Shown here: piece after piece, positions 6,590 to 14,586 of the stretch
How the letters are laid out: each line of letters starts with the position of its first letter
Position numbering within the stretch: the stretch's first letter is position 1
From: Oscillospiraceae bacterium
GTDB taxonomy: Bacteria; Bacillota; Clostridia; Oscillospirales; Ruminococcaceae
Length of the DNA: 64,000 nt
Direction of reading: 5' to 3'
Assembly (NCBI GenBank): GCA_021199795.1
Contig: JAJQHJ010000019.1
Span: 1 to 64,000 of the forward strand
The notes under the pieces: generated by a model
The model's input: the letters and a program-made list of their open reading frames with translations, nothing else
The model's database searches: none
What the model was told of the DNA's origin: nothing
Made by a program: the position numbers and the translations under genes

Positions 6590-7012
6590 ATGTCAAAAAT
6601 AGCAATAGTTTATTGGAGCGGAACCGGAAACACCGAGCAGATGGCAAATGCCGTCCTTGATGGTGCCAAAAATGCTGGAGGAGAAGCTGAAATATTCACA
6701 GCTTCTGAATTCGATACATCCACAGTACCAGCATATGATGCCATAGCATTTGGTTGCTCGGCAATGGGCGATGAACAGCTTGAAGAAAGTGAATTCGAGC
6801 CGATGTTCAACTCATGCGAACCAGCATTAAACGGAAAGAAAATCGCCCTCTTCGGTTCTTACGGATGGGGCGACGGGGAATGGATGCGCTCCTGGGAGGA
6901 AACCTGCCGAAATGACGGCGCAATCCTAGCCTGCGACAGCGTCATCTGTAACGACGCTCCAGATGAAGTAGCAATTACCGCTTGCCAGACACTTGGTGCC
7001 TCGCTTGTGTAA
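6590..7012 (+). CDS. Flavodoxin
   Basis: A 140-residue short-chain flavodoxin, an FMN electron carrier that replaces ferredoxin when iron is scarce. The phosphate-binding loop SGTGNTEQMA is at residues 9-18, FGSYGWGDGEWM corresponds to the second flavin loop, and the fold length is normal. The start is the ATG at 6590 with GAAAGGAAG upstream; the frame is open further upstream but only through the end of the DUF3793 gene. Probable co-transcription with DUF3793, ending at the terminator at 7055-7089. Confidence 0.93.
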   Translation: MSKIAIVYWSGTGNTEQMANAVLDGAKNAGGEAEIFTASEFDTSTVPAYDAIAFGCSAMGDEQLEESEFEPMFNSCEPALNGKKIALFGSYGWGDGEWMRSWEETCRNDGAILACDSVICNDAPDEVAITACQTLGASLV

Positions 7013-7054
7013 GCAATCATTGTACATGCAATGAATAAATTCATTGCAAAAAGA

Positions 7055-7089
7055 AACCCGAGTAGGGAAGTAGCCTACTCGGGTTTTCT
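7055..7089 (+). terminator. Terminator of the flavodoxin operon
   Basis: AACCCGAGTAGG (7055-7066) and CCTACTCGGGTT (7074-7085) form a perfect 12-bp stem with a T-rich tail. A second perfect hairpin GCAATGAAT-aa-ATTCATTGC (7028-7047) lies just before it. Confidence 0.9.
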
Positions 7090-7110
7090 TATTTTAATAC
7101 AAGTCTTTTC

Positions 7111-7139
7111 TTTACATTCTTGAAATAACGTGATATAAT
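7111..7139 (+). promoter_or_regulatory. Promoter of the acyltransferase gene
   Basis: TTTACA (7111-7116), 17-bp spacer, TATAAT (7134-7139). It starts an approximately 160-nt leader before the gene. Confidence 0.7.
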
Positions 7140-7174
7140 GCTTTTGACAAACTAGTCACAAATGCGATTCGGGG

Positions 7175-7296
7175 GGGTACAACTGCTGCTTCGCAGCAGT
7201 TGTACCCTGTATAAAAAATCCTCCGACACTGCAATTTTGTAGGTGCTCAGGAGGATGTTTTGTTTGAACCTCCTTGGCATCACAATGTCAAGGAGG
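7175..7296 (+). promoter_or_regulatory. Structured leader with three hairpins, the last sequestering a ribosome site
   Basis: Three hairpins follow one another. GGGTACAACTGCTGC (7175-7189) and its exact complement (7193-7207) form a 15-bp stem with a 3-nt loop. ATCCTCC (7219-7225) pairs with GGAGGAT (near 7250-7256), followed by a T-rich stretch. CCTCCTTG pairs with CAAGGAGG (ending near 7296), whose AAGGAGG is the ribosome site of the ATG at 7305. The arrangement suggests regulation by attenuation or ribosome-site masking; it matches no riboswitch I recognise. Confidence 0.55.
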
Positions 7297-7304
7297 ATTT
7301 TTAT

Positions 7305-8402
7305 ATGTGGACAGAATTAGATTTATCATCAGGGCAGGCAAAACATAAGCATTTTCCGGCAGTTGATATTATGAAATTTATACTATCATTCATGGTGATA
7401 GCAATTCACATCCACCCATTTGGTGACATAAACGCTTATCTCAACTATGGAATATACAATTACGTTGCTCGATTGGCTGTGCCATTTTTCTTTGTTGCAG
7501 GAGGATATTTTTGTTTTAGAAAGACAAGTCTTGATAACTTCGATATAAAAACTCCACTCTCATATTCAAAACGTATGCTCATATTGTATTTGATTTGGAC
7601 GGCAATTTATCTACCAATTAGTGTGTACAATATCACCAAAAGTGATGACGGCATTCTTCATTCAACATTAGCGTATATGCGTAAATTTTTATTCGTAGGA
7701 AGCTATACTCATCTTTGGTACCTACTGGGTGCTGCAATAGCAACAGCTATTGTTTGCTGCATGATAAACAAATTAGGATTGAAAACAACAGCGATAATTT
7801 GCTCTATACTATACATAGTCGGCTTATTTGGTACATCATACTTTCGACTCATAAAACAGCTTGAAAATATAACACCTATTTGGAATTTACTAAAGCTATA
7901 CGCTCTTGTATTCACCACAACAAGAAATGGATTCTTTTTTGGCACAATATTTGTTTGCATGGGTGCTTTGTTTGCATACAGAAAAATTTACATGCGTCAA
8001 TCGACGGCAATAATCGGCTTTATAGTCTCAATGCTCGTAATGCTTATTGAAGCATTTGCAACAGAATATTTTGACCTTGCGCGCATGCACGATTTATATA
8101 TTTCTTTGGTTCCTGCACTGTTTTTCCTATTCTACATAATAACTCATTTTGAAATCAAAGAAACGAAAGTAACAATAGCCATGCGAAAATACAGCTCAAT
8201 CATATACTTTGTACATCTATGGGTCAATTTCGGTATATCTGCATTAATAAAAATTATCGAACTGTTGTCAGGCGTGGAAATTGAAAGCATCCACTCTCTA
8301 CTGCGTTACATACTTGTAGCAATAGGCTCTTTAGCAGTTGCGATAATTTTGAATAAGCTTCAAGAATACAAACCATTCCGATGGCTGAAAAAGCTATTGT
8401 AG
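7305..8402 (+). CDS. Membrane acyltransferase, family 3 (OafA/WecH-like)
   Basis: A 365-residue integral membrane protein with about ten hydrophobic helices. The N-terminal HFPAVDIMKFILSFMVIAIH, with the arginine/aspartate-type active-site entry and the conserved His of the acyltransferase 3 family, is followed by VPFFFVAGGYFCFRK. The family O- or N-acetylates envelope polymers and antibiotics; the acceptor here is not evident. The ATG at 7305 was chosen over an upstream in-frame start because AAGGAGG stands 8 nt before it. It is monocistronic behind a long structured leader. Translation may be controlled by the hairpin over its ribosome site. Confidence 0.88.
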   Translation: MWTELDLSSGQAKHKHFPAVDIMKFILSFMVIAIHIHPFGDINAYLNYGIYNYVARLAVPFFFVAGGYFCFRKTSLDNFDIKTPLSYSKRMLILYLIWTAIYLPISVYNITKSDDGILHSTLAYMRKFLFVGSYTHLWYLLGAAIATAIVCCMINKLGLKTTAIICSILYIVGLFGTSYFRLIKQLENITPIWNLLKLYALVFTTTRNGFFFGTIFVCMGALFAYRKIYMRQSTAIIGFIVSMLVMLIEAFATEYFDLARMHDLYISLVPALFFLFYIITHFEIKETKVTIAMRKYSSIIYFVHLWVNFGISALIKIIELLSGVEIESIHSLLRYILVAIGSLAVAIILNKLQEYKPFRWLKKLL

Positions 8403-8409
8403 CATAATT

Positions 8410-8775
8410 TCATTCCTCCGGACAAGTAATCTCCATTATCTTCTCAATAATAAGATGCAAAGACTGGCTTTGGATATTGTCGGCAGCTTTGTAGTAGACC
8501 TCTTTGCCCTCGCGGCGGCTTGTTATCAGACCACTGGCTTTTAGGAGTTTCAGGTGATGGGAAACTGCTGGGCTAGTCATACCCATGAGAGCAGAGATAT
8601 TTATAACGCATTCCTCACAGTGACAGAGAAGCCAGAAAATCTGAACTCGGCTACAGTCACCAAGCTGTTTGAATATATCAGCGACAGCCTGAAAATCGGT
8701 TTTCTCCAGAGTGTTCTTGAGGTAATCTATATCATATTCATCGGTGTGATGATGGGGGAGCAGTTCTTCGGACAT
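8410..8775 (-). CDS. ArsR/SmtB-family metal-sensing repressor
   Basis: A 121-residue winged-helix repressor. The order is an N-terminal His-rich segment (LLPHHH), the helix DIFKQLGDCSRVQIFWLL, a Cys pair in LCHCEEC, the recognition helix MTSPAVSHHLKLLKASGLI and the wing SRREGKEVYY. CxC-type residues in the helix before the recognition helix are the metal site of CadC/ArsR-like sensors, and the histidines may add ligands. AAGGAG precedes the ATG at 8775. It is divergent from an HMA protein and a Zn/Cd/Pb-type ATPase, which it probably represses until metal binds. Confidence 0.92.
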   Translation of the reverse strand: MSEELLPHHHTDEYDIDYLKNTLEKTDFQAVADIFKQLGDCSRVQIFWLLCHCEECVINISALMGMTSPAVSHHLKLLKASGLITSRREGKEVYYKAADNIQSQSLHLIIEKIMEITCPEE

Positions 8776-8808
8776 TATTTTTTCTCCTTGCAATTTGTCA
8801 TTGACTAT

Positions 8809-8837
8809 ATTATAACACAATCAACGTGGTTAGACAA
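8809..8837 (-). promoter_or_regulatory. Promoter of the ArsR-family gene
   Basis: On the minus strand TTGTCT (8832-8837), 17 bp, TATAAT (8809-8814), 34 bp before the start codon. Confidence 0.75.
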
Positions 8838-8899
8838 GGCTTATTTACATGCAGTCCTGAGTAAAATGTCGATTTTCTCAAAAAATTTTTATTTTCCTA

Positions 8900-8928
8900 T
8901 TGACAAATACCTACGCACAGCATATAAT
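8900..8928 (+). promoter_or_regulatory. Promoter of the metal efflux genes
   Basis: TTGACA (8900-8905), 17 bp, TATAAT (8923-8928): full consensus, so control must come from a repressor. Confidence 0.85.
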
Positions 8929-8937
8929 GTAATAGGA

Positions 8938-8964
8938 CGTTTAAACGGCTGCTTAATCGTTTAA
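8938..8964. promoter_or_regulatory. Candidate ArsR-family operator
   Basis: TTAAACG (8941-8947) and CGTTTAA (8958-8964) are exact inverted half-sites 10 bp apart, and CGTTTAAACG (8938-8947) is itself palindromic. The site lies just after the -10 box, where a bound repressor would stop transcription of the efflux genes. Confidence 0.6.
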
Positions 8965-9004
8965 TACTGCTAATCTAACACTAACCGCAGAAAGGTGATT
9001 TAAA

Positions 9005-9223
9005 ATGAAGAAGACCTATAATATCGAAGTTGACTGTGCAAACTGCGCTAATCTTATGGAGGGTGCAGCTAATAAGACCACAGGGGTTATGAATGCTGTT
9101 GTGAACTTCATGACGCAAAAGATGATTATCGAGTTTGAAGAGGGCGTTGACCAGGCAAAGGTTATGAAAAATGTCCTCAAGGCATGCAGAAAGGTTGAGC
9201 CTGATTGTGAGATAGAAATTTAA
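9005..9223 (+). CDS. Stand-alone HMA heavy-metal-binding protein
   Basis: A 72-residue protein with the ferredoxin-like HMA fold and metal motif DCANCA (residues 10-15, CxxC). The order NIEVDCANCANLMEGA ... VVNFMTQKMIIEF is typical of CopZ and of the N-terminal domains of CadA/ZntA pumps. GAAAGGTGAT lies before the ATG. It is separated by 26 bp from the P1B ATPase, which lacks its own HMA domain, so this looks like the pump's metal-binding domain split off as a chaperone. The neighbouring CadA-type pump points to Zn, Cd or Pb more than copper. Confidence 0.9.
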   Translation: MKKTYNIEVDCANCANLMEGAANKTTGVMNAVVNFMTQKMIIEFEEGVDQAKVMKNVLKACRKVEPDCEIEI

Positions 9224-9249
9224 ATCCATAGGCAATGCGAGGGATTGAT

Positions 9250-11130
9250 ATGACAAAAAAGCAGAAAAAGATGCTTGCAAGGATACTTGTTACTGCAGCA
9301 ATGATGATTTTGCTTGCAATACAGCCTGTTTCGGGAATACTGCAATTCGTTTTGTATCTGATTGCATACATAATAATCGGGTATGACATACTTCTCAAAG
9401 CTTTCAGAGGGATTCTGAACGGCAGGGTGTTTGATGAAAATTTCCTGATGGCTGTTGCAACAATCGGTGCATTCGCGCTCGCTATATATGAACAAAGTGG
9501 GGAATATAGTGAAGCTATAGCTGTAATGCTCTTCTATCAGACAGGAGAGCTGTTCCAGAGCTACGCTGTAGGCAAAAGTCGCCGTAGTATCAGCGAACTT
9601 ATGGACATTCGTCCTGATTACGCCAATATAGAATCTGATGGCAAACTCACTCAGGTTTCTCCTGATGAAGTCAGCGTGGGAAGCATCATTGTTGTACAGC
9701 CCGGTGAGAAAGTTCCGATTGACGGCATCATCGAAGAGGGAACATCCACCCTGAATACCTCTGCACTTACCGGCGAAAGTCTCCCGAGGGATGTACACAC
9801 AGGCGACGAAGTCATCAGTGGCTGCATCAATATGACTGGCTTGCTGAAAGTCAGAACGACAAAAGAAATTGGAGAGTCGACTGTATCAAAAATTCTCGAT
9901 TTAGTCGAAAATGCAAGCTCCCGAAAATCAAAATCTGAAGACTTTATCTCGAAATTTGCCAGAATATATACCCCTGCTGTCTGCGGTTCCGCTCTAGTAT
10001 TGGCAATACTGCCGCCAATAATCAGACTTCTGATGGGTCTTCCGGCAGAATTTGGCGACTGGATTTATCGTGCACTGACATTTTTGGTTATCAGCTGCCC
10101 ATGTGCGCTTGTTGTCAGCATCCCTTTAAGCTTCTTTGCAGGAATCGGCGGAGCAAGCAAAGAGGGAATACTCATAAAGGGTTCAAATTACCTTGAAACT
10201 TTATCTGAGGCAAAGTACATAGTTTTCGACAAGACCGGAACCCTTACTGAGGGCTCGTTTGAAGTTAATGCCATCCATCATGGCACTATTGATAATTCCA
10301 GACTGATTGAACTAGCCGCACTCGCCGAAAGTGCATCATCCCATCCGATAAGCAAAAGCCTCCAACATGCATATGGAAAGGAGCTTGATAGAAACCGTGT
10401 ATCTGATATAACCGAAATCAGTGGGGAGGGCGTTACAGCAATAGTTGATGGTCACAGTGTTGCTGTTGGAAACAAAAAGCTTATGCAAAGAGTAGGAAGC
10501 GAATACATCGCCTGTCACTCAGTTGGAACTATAATTCATGTTGCGGTAGATGGAAGCTACAGCGGACACATAGTTATTTCCGATGTCATCAAGCCGAATT
10601 CAAAGGAAGCTATAAGTTCTCTCAAGCAATCAGGAATTGAAAAGACGATAATGCTGAGCGGAGACTCAAAAGCAGTAGCTCAAAGTGTAGCCGATGAACT
10701 CGGTATCAACGAAGTCCATGGTGAACTTATGCCGGATGATAAGGTTTCAAAGGTTGAAGAGCTTCTTGAATCAAAAAAGGGAGGCAAGCTTGCATTTGTC
10801 GGTGATGGAATCAACGACGCTCCTGTTCTGTCAAGGGCTGACATAGGAATTGCAATGGGTGCCATGGGCTCGGATGCTGCAATAGAAGCTGCCGATGTTG
10901 TCCTCATGGACGACGACCCGCTGAAGATATCTAAGGCTATCAGAATATCGAAGAAATGCCTCAGAATCGTCAAAGAGAATATTGTATTCGCAATAGGCGT
11001 CAAGCTCATCTGTCTCATTCTGGGAGCACTTGGAATGGCGAGCATGTGGCTTGCAATATTCGCTGATGTTGGAGTTATGATTCTGGCAGTACTTAATGCT
11101 ATAAGAGCATTGTTTGTTAAAAAATTGTAA
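9250..11130 (+). CDS. cadA: P1B-type heavy-metal ATPase (Zn/Cd/Pb class)
   Basis: A 626-residue ATP-driven metal exporter in the cytoplasmic membrane. The actuator motif LTGESLPRDV, the transmembrane metal site SCPCALVVS, phosphorylation site DKTGTLTEG, the SSHPI nucleotide motif and the hinge GDGINDAPVLSRADIG are all intact. The last helices carry a Lys (GVKLICL) and an Asp (FADVGVM) as in the Zn/Cd/Pb subgroup. It has no N-terminal HMA domain, which is encoded separately just upstream. ATG 9250 follows GAGGG and was preferred over 9235. Probably derepressed through the divergent ArsR-type sensor. Confidence 0.92.
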   Translation: MTKKQKKMLARILVTAAMMILLAIQPVSGILQFVLYLIAYIIIGYDILLKAFRGILNGRVFDENFLMAVATIGAFALAIYEQSGEYSEAIAVMLFYQTGELFQSYAVGKSRRSISELMDIRPDYANIESDGKLTQVSPDEVSVGSIIVVQPGEKVPIDGIIEEGTSTLNTSALTGESLPRDVHTGDEVISGCINMTGLLKVRTTKEIGESTVSKILDLVENASSRKSKSEDFISKFARIYTPAVCGSALVLAILPPIIRLLMGLPAEFGDWIYRALTFLVISCPCALVVSIPLSFFAGIGGASKEGILIKGSNYLETLSEAKYIVFDKTGTLTEGSFEVNAIHHGTIDNSRLIELAALAESASSHPISKSLQHAYGKELDRNRVSDITEISGEGVTAIVDGHSVAVGNKKLMQRVGSEYIACHSVGTIIHVAVDGSYSGHIVISDVIKPNSKEAISSLKQSGIEKTIMLSGDSKAVAQSVADELGINEVHGELMPDDKVSKVEELLESKKGGKLAFVGDGINDAPVLSRADIGIAMGAMGSDAAIEAADVVLMDDDPLKISKAIRISKKCLRIVKENIVFAIGVKLICLILGALGMASMWLAIFADVGVMILAVLNAIRALFVKKL

Positions 11131-11136
11131 TTCGTA

Positions 11137-11173
11137 TCCTGCTGTGACTGCCTTATGTTGCGGCAGGATTTTC
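11137..11173 (+). terminator. Terminator of the metal efflux operon
   Basis: TCCTGCTG at the start pairs with CGGCAGGA (one G-U) across a 16-nt loop, followed by TTTT. Confidence 0.7.
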
Positions 11174-11254
11174 ATATCATCACTCAAATTTCGCCTGTTT
11201 CCGCCTTTGAAAGTTGTACTTTTTCTGTCATAACGCCGAAAATAATATTTACTC

Positions 11255-11283
11255 TTGAAATAATCCCGACAAATTGATATAGT
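11255..11283 (+). promoter_or_regulatory. Promoter of the Na/phosphate cotransporter
   Basis: TTGAAA (11255-11260), 17 bp, TATAGT (11278-11283). Confidence 0.65.
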
Positions 11284-11351
11284 AGAAGTGTGAAAATGTG
11301 ATTTGTGTAATGGGAATGTAAAAGAAAAGTTGACTTCTTGAAAGGACACTT

Positions 11352-13118
11352 ATGGATTTAGCTCATATTATTTCTCTTATTGGTGGAGTTGCATTCTTCC
11401 TGTTTGGAATGGAAACGATGGGTAACGGGCTTAAAAGCCTTGCCGGAAACAGAATGGAGGGCATTCTGTTCAGGCTTTCTTCTCCTGCAATCAAGGGCTT
11501 CTTTTTGGGAATACTGGTCACTGCCGTAATTCAGTCCTCCGGAGCTACAACCGTAATGGTTATAAGCTTTGTCAGTGCCGGAATGATGACCCTTACTCAA
11601 GCCATACCTATTGTTTTGGGCACAAATATCGGTACAACAATGACCGGTTGGATTCTATCCATTTCTGGTTCTGACAGCGTTGCTGGTCAGCTGTTGTCCA
11701 CCGAGGTTCTTATAGCAGTTTTCGCAACAATTGGTGCACTGCTTTACATGTTCACAAATAAGAATTCAACTAAAAGCATTGGTCTGGTTCTCTTGGGGCT
11801 CAGCACCATTCTTTTGTCGATGTCTCTTATAAGCGATTCTGTAGATCCTTTGAAAGAGAATGAAGCATTTCAGAATATACTTCTTCTCTTCAAGAACCCT
11901 GTTTTAGGTGTTCTTGCCGGCATATTTGTTGCCGCAATAATTCAGTCTTGCTCGGCCGGTGTTGGCATTTTGCAGGCACTATGCACTTCTGTTATCATAC
12001 CATACAGCGTATGTCTCCCTTTGATTTTAGGTATAAAGATTGGCGCAAGCTCTCCCGTTCTGATTGCAATGGTGGGAAAGAATAAAAACTCGAAGCGAAC
12101 GGCTTTAGTGTATCTCATAGCGAATATACTCACTGCTGTGCTTGCTTGTATTATTATTCTTCCTCTTAATGCAATTACCGGAGGGCTTTCATTTATGAAT
12201 GAGAGTGCAACTACGACCGGAATCGCGCTTATGAACTCAATAATAAGCATCGTAGGCATGATTGTGCTTTTGCCGATGAGCAAGCTTATTGAAAAGATTT
12301 GCTATATTCTCATAAAACCAGACCCGTCTGAGAGCGAAGATCTCAGCGAGATTGACTCGCTTGATGAAAATCTTCTCGACTATGTACCCGCCGCAATTGA
12401 GGTCAGCAGAAAAGCTGCACTCAAGATGTGCGACATTGCAAGAAAGAATATATTCCGTGCTATAAGGCTTATTACCGAATATGATCGTTCAAAATATCAG
12501 AAAGTTGCTGAAAAAGAGTCTCTTTGTGACAAATATGAGGACAAGCTTGGAAACTATCTTGTCAAAATAGGGAAGAACGTCATGGACGAAAAACAGCAAG
12601 CAATCTCCAGCGAGCTTCTGAGCGTAATAGGCGATTTTGAGAGAATAAGTGACCACGCTGCAAATATCGCTGAAAACGCTGAGGAGATTCATGATAAGAA
12701 GATTATATTCTCAGATGAAGCGGCGAAAGAACTACAGCTTCTCACCGATGCAGTGAGCGAGATAATCAATTTAGCGTCGTCAGCGTTTGTCGAAAGAAGA
12801 CGCGACCTGGCAGTTAAGGTTGAGCCGCTTGAAGAAACCATAGATGAAATGTCCAAGGTAATCAAGACCAATCATATTGAGCGTGTACAATCAGGTGCCT
12901 GCACCATAGTAACCGGCTTTGTTTACAGCGACCTCCTTACCAATTTTGAGAGAGTAGCTGACCACTGCTCAAATATTGCTCTGTCCGTTCTTCATAGCTA
13001 TGATCTGAATGCAGAGGGGCATACATACGTCGCACAGATTCCTGATTCACCGGAATTCAAGCAGAATCTTGATGATTACAGGAAGAAATACCTCTATGCT
13101 GTCGCAAAAACTAAATAA
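11352..13118 (+). CDS. Na/Pi cotransporter family protein with PhoU-like domain
   Basis: A 588-residue protein that should couple sodium to phosphate uptake or export. The first 325 residues are the membrane part, with two inverted Na/Pi repeats marked by QSSGATTVM (about 61-69) and QSCSAGVG (about 197-204). The C-terminal 230 residues form a cytoplasmic PhoU-like helical domain with two DFERISDHAANI / FERVADHCSNIA metal-binding motifs. AAAGGA lies before the ATG. It is monocistronic. Length and domain order match the NptA-PhoU fusion common in Firmicutes. Confidence 0.92.
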   Translation: MDLAHIISLIGGVAFFLFGMETMGNGLKSLAGNRMEGILFRLSSPAIKGFFLGILVTAVIQSSGATTVMVISFVSAGMMTLTQAIPIVLGTNIGTTMTGWILSISGSDSVAGQLLSTEVLIAVFATIGALLYMFTNKNSTKSIGLVLLGLSTILLSMSLISDSVDPLKENEAFQNILLLFKNPVLGVLAGIFVAAIIQSCSAGVGILQALCTSVIIPYSVCLPLILGIKIGASSPVLIAMVGKNKNSKRTALVYLIANILTAVLACIIILPLNAITGGLSFMNESATTTGIALMNSIISIVGMIVLLPMSKLIEKICYILIKPDPSESEDLSEIDSLDENLLDYVPAAIEVSRKAALKMCDIARKNIFRAIRLITEYDRSKYQKVAEKESLCDKYEDKLGNYLVKIGKNVMDEKQQAISSELLSVIGDFERISDHAANIAENAEEIHDKKIIFSDEAAKELQLLTDAVSEIINLASSAFVERRRDLAVKVEPLEETIDEMSKVIKTNHIERVQSGACTIVTGFVYSDLLTNFERVADHCSNIALSVLHSYDLNAEGHTYVAQIPDSPEFKQNLDDYRKKYLYAVAKTK

Positions 13119-13137
13119 GAAATTTACACTTTCAATA

Positions 13138-13166
13138 TTGACACCACGGCTTTAAAATGTTATACT
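13138..13166 (+). promoter_or_regulatory. Promoter of glyA-fhs
   Basis: TTGACA (13138-13143), 17 bp, TATACT (13161-13166), placed so that the transcript begins just before the riboswitch. Confidence 0.85.
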
Positions 13167-13176
13167 TTCATCAGCC

Positions 13177-13248
13177 TGTTTTCGTGACTGACGGTAATGT
13201 GAATGAACACAAGTGAAGCGAAAACATCAAATGCCGACCGTCTGGGCA
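13177..13248 (+). ncRNA. ZTP riboswitch (pfl motif)
   Basis: Stem TGTTTTCG (13177-13184) / CGAAAACA (13219-13226) is followed by the conserved GUGACUGACGG segment, and GACGGT pairs with ACCGTC (13237-13242) just before the hallmark CUGGGCA. This is the consensus of the pfl RNA, which senses the purine precursors ZMP/ZTP that accumulate when 10-formyl-THF is low. It precedes glyA and fhs, its usual targets. Confidence 0.9.
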
Positions 13249-13289
13249 GTGCTACTCTATTTACCAGGTAGGGTAGTCTGCCCTATTTT
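13244..13289 (+). terminator. Regulatory terminator of the ZTP riboswitch
   Basis: GGGCAG (13244-13249) pairs with CTGCCC (13278-13283), and CTACTCTA with TAGGGTAG inside, followed by a T-rich tail. The 5' arm reuses the aptamer's conserved GGGCA, so ligand binding and termination exclude one another. Confidence 0.85.
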
Positions 13290-13328
13290 ATACGTACACA
13301 AAAAAATAAATGCAAAGGAGCAATCACC

Positions 13329-14567
13329 ATGTTTTTTGAAGAGCTGAAAAACTTTGATCCGGAGGTAGCCGCATCATGCGAACGTGAGCTAAACCGTCAA
13401 CGTCACAACATTGAGCTTATAGCTTCGGAGAATATCGTTTCCGAGGGAGTTCTGCTGGCAGCAGGAAGTGTACTCACAAACAAGTATGCCGAGGGTTATC
13501 CGTCAAAGAGATATTACGGCGGTTGTCAATATGTCGACGAGGTAGAAGAGATCGCAAGAGAGCGTGCCAAGAAGCTATTCGGAGCTGAACATGCAAATGT
13601 CCAGCCACACAGCGGTGCAAACGCAAATCTCGCAACATTCTTTGCGCTTTTACAGCCCGGAGACACTGTTCTTTCCATGAGCCTTGCCCATGGTGGACAT
13701 CTTTCCCATGGCTCACCGGTTAATATATCCGGCAAATACTTCCACATTGTTCCTTATGGCGTTTCTGACGATACCCAGACGATTGATTACGATGAAGTTG
13801 AGCGTCTGGCTCTCGAATGCAAGCCAAAGCTTATCTTAGCAGGTGCTTCTGCATACCCGAGAATCATTGACTTCAAGCGTTTCAGAGAAATTGCAGACGA
13901 AGTCGGAGCTTATCTGATGGTAGACATGGCGCATATTGCCGGACTTGTCGCAGCCGGACTACATCCGAGCCCGATTCCGTATGCAGACGTTGTAACTACT
14001 ACAACCCACAAGACCCTAAGAGGACCCAGAGGTGGACTTATCCTTTGCAAGGAGCAGTATGCAAAGGCGATAGACAAGGCAATCTTCCCTGGAACTCAGG
14101 GCGGACCGCTTATGCACATCATTGCTGCAAAGGCAGTTGCATTCGGCGAAGCTCTTACCGACGAATTCAAGGACTATCAGAAGCAGATAATAGCTAACGC
14201 TCAGACACTTGCAAGTGAGTTTACTGCTCACGACATCAAGCTTGTTTCGGGAGGCACAGATAATCACCTCATGCTTCTCGATCTGAGAGGAACAGGGGTC
14301 ACCGGCAAGGAGCTTGAACACCGCCTCGACGAGGTTCACATCACTGCAAACAAGAACGCTATTCCTAATGACCCTGAAAGCCCGTTCATCACGAGTGGCT
14401 TGAGAGTCGGAACCCCTGCAGTCACCACAAGAGGCTTCGGCGAAAATGAAATGAAGCTCATTGCCGGCTGGATTTGTGACTGCATAACAGATTTCGATGC
14501 AAATAAAGAGAGAATCACAAACGAGGTTGTCTCACTCTGTGAGAAGTTCCCGATTTACGATAAGTAA
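13329..14567 (+). CDS. glyA: Serine hydroxymethyltransferase
   Basis: A 412-residue PLP enzyme converting serine and THF to glycine and 5,10-methylene-THF. The N-terminal [12 protein letters not shown] and [11 protein letters not shown] motifs and the PLP-lysine region [16 protein letters not shown] are present, and the length is normal. GCAAAGGAG precedes the ATG. It is the first gene behind the ZTP riboswitch and is followed 19 bp later by fhs, so both one-carbon enzymes rise when formyl-THF runs low. Confidence 0.97.
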   Translation: MFFEELKNFDPEVAASCERELNRQRHNIELIASENIVSEGVLLAAGSVLTNKYAEGYPSKRYYGGCQYVDEVEEIARERAKKLFGAEHANVQPHSGANANLATFFALLQPGDTVLSMSLAHGGHLSHGSPVNISGKYFHIVPYGVSDDTQTIDYDEVERLALECKPKLILAGASAYPRIIDFKRFREIADEVGAYLMVDMAHIAGLVAAGLHPSPIPYADVVTTTTHKTLRGPRGGLILCKEQYAKAIDKAIFPGTQGGPLMHIIAAKAVAFGEALTDEFKDYQKQIIANAQTLASEFTAHDIKLVSGGTDNHLMLLDLRGTGVTGKELEHRLDEVHITANKNAIPNDPESPFITSGLRVGTPAVTTRGFGENEMKLIAGWICDCITDFDANKERITNEVVSLCEKFPIYDK

Positions 14568-14586
14568 TTCGCAAGAGGTGAATATC

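Noticed and set aside
7028..7047. Perfect hairpin GCAATGAAT-aa-ATTCATTGC after the flavodoxin gene as a separate regulatory element
   Set aside because: AT-rich, no T-tract, directly before a strong terminator; probably just part of the 3' end.
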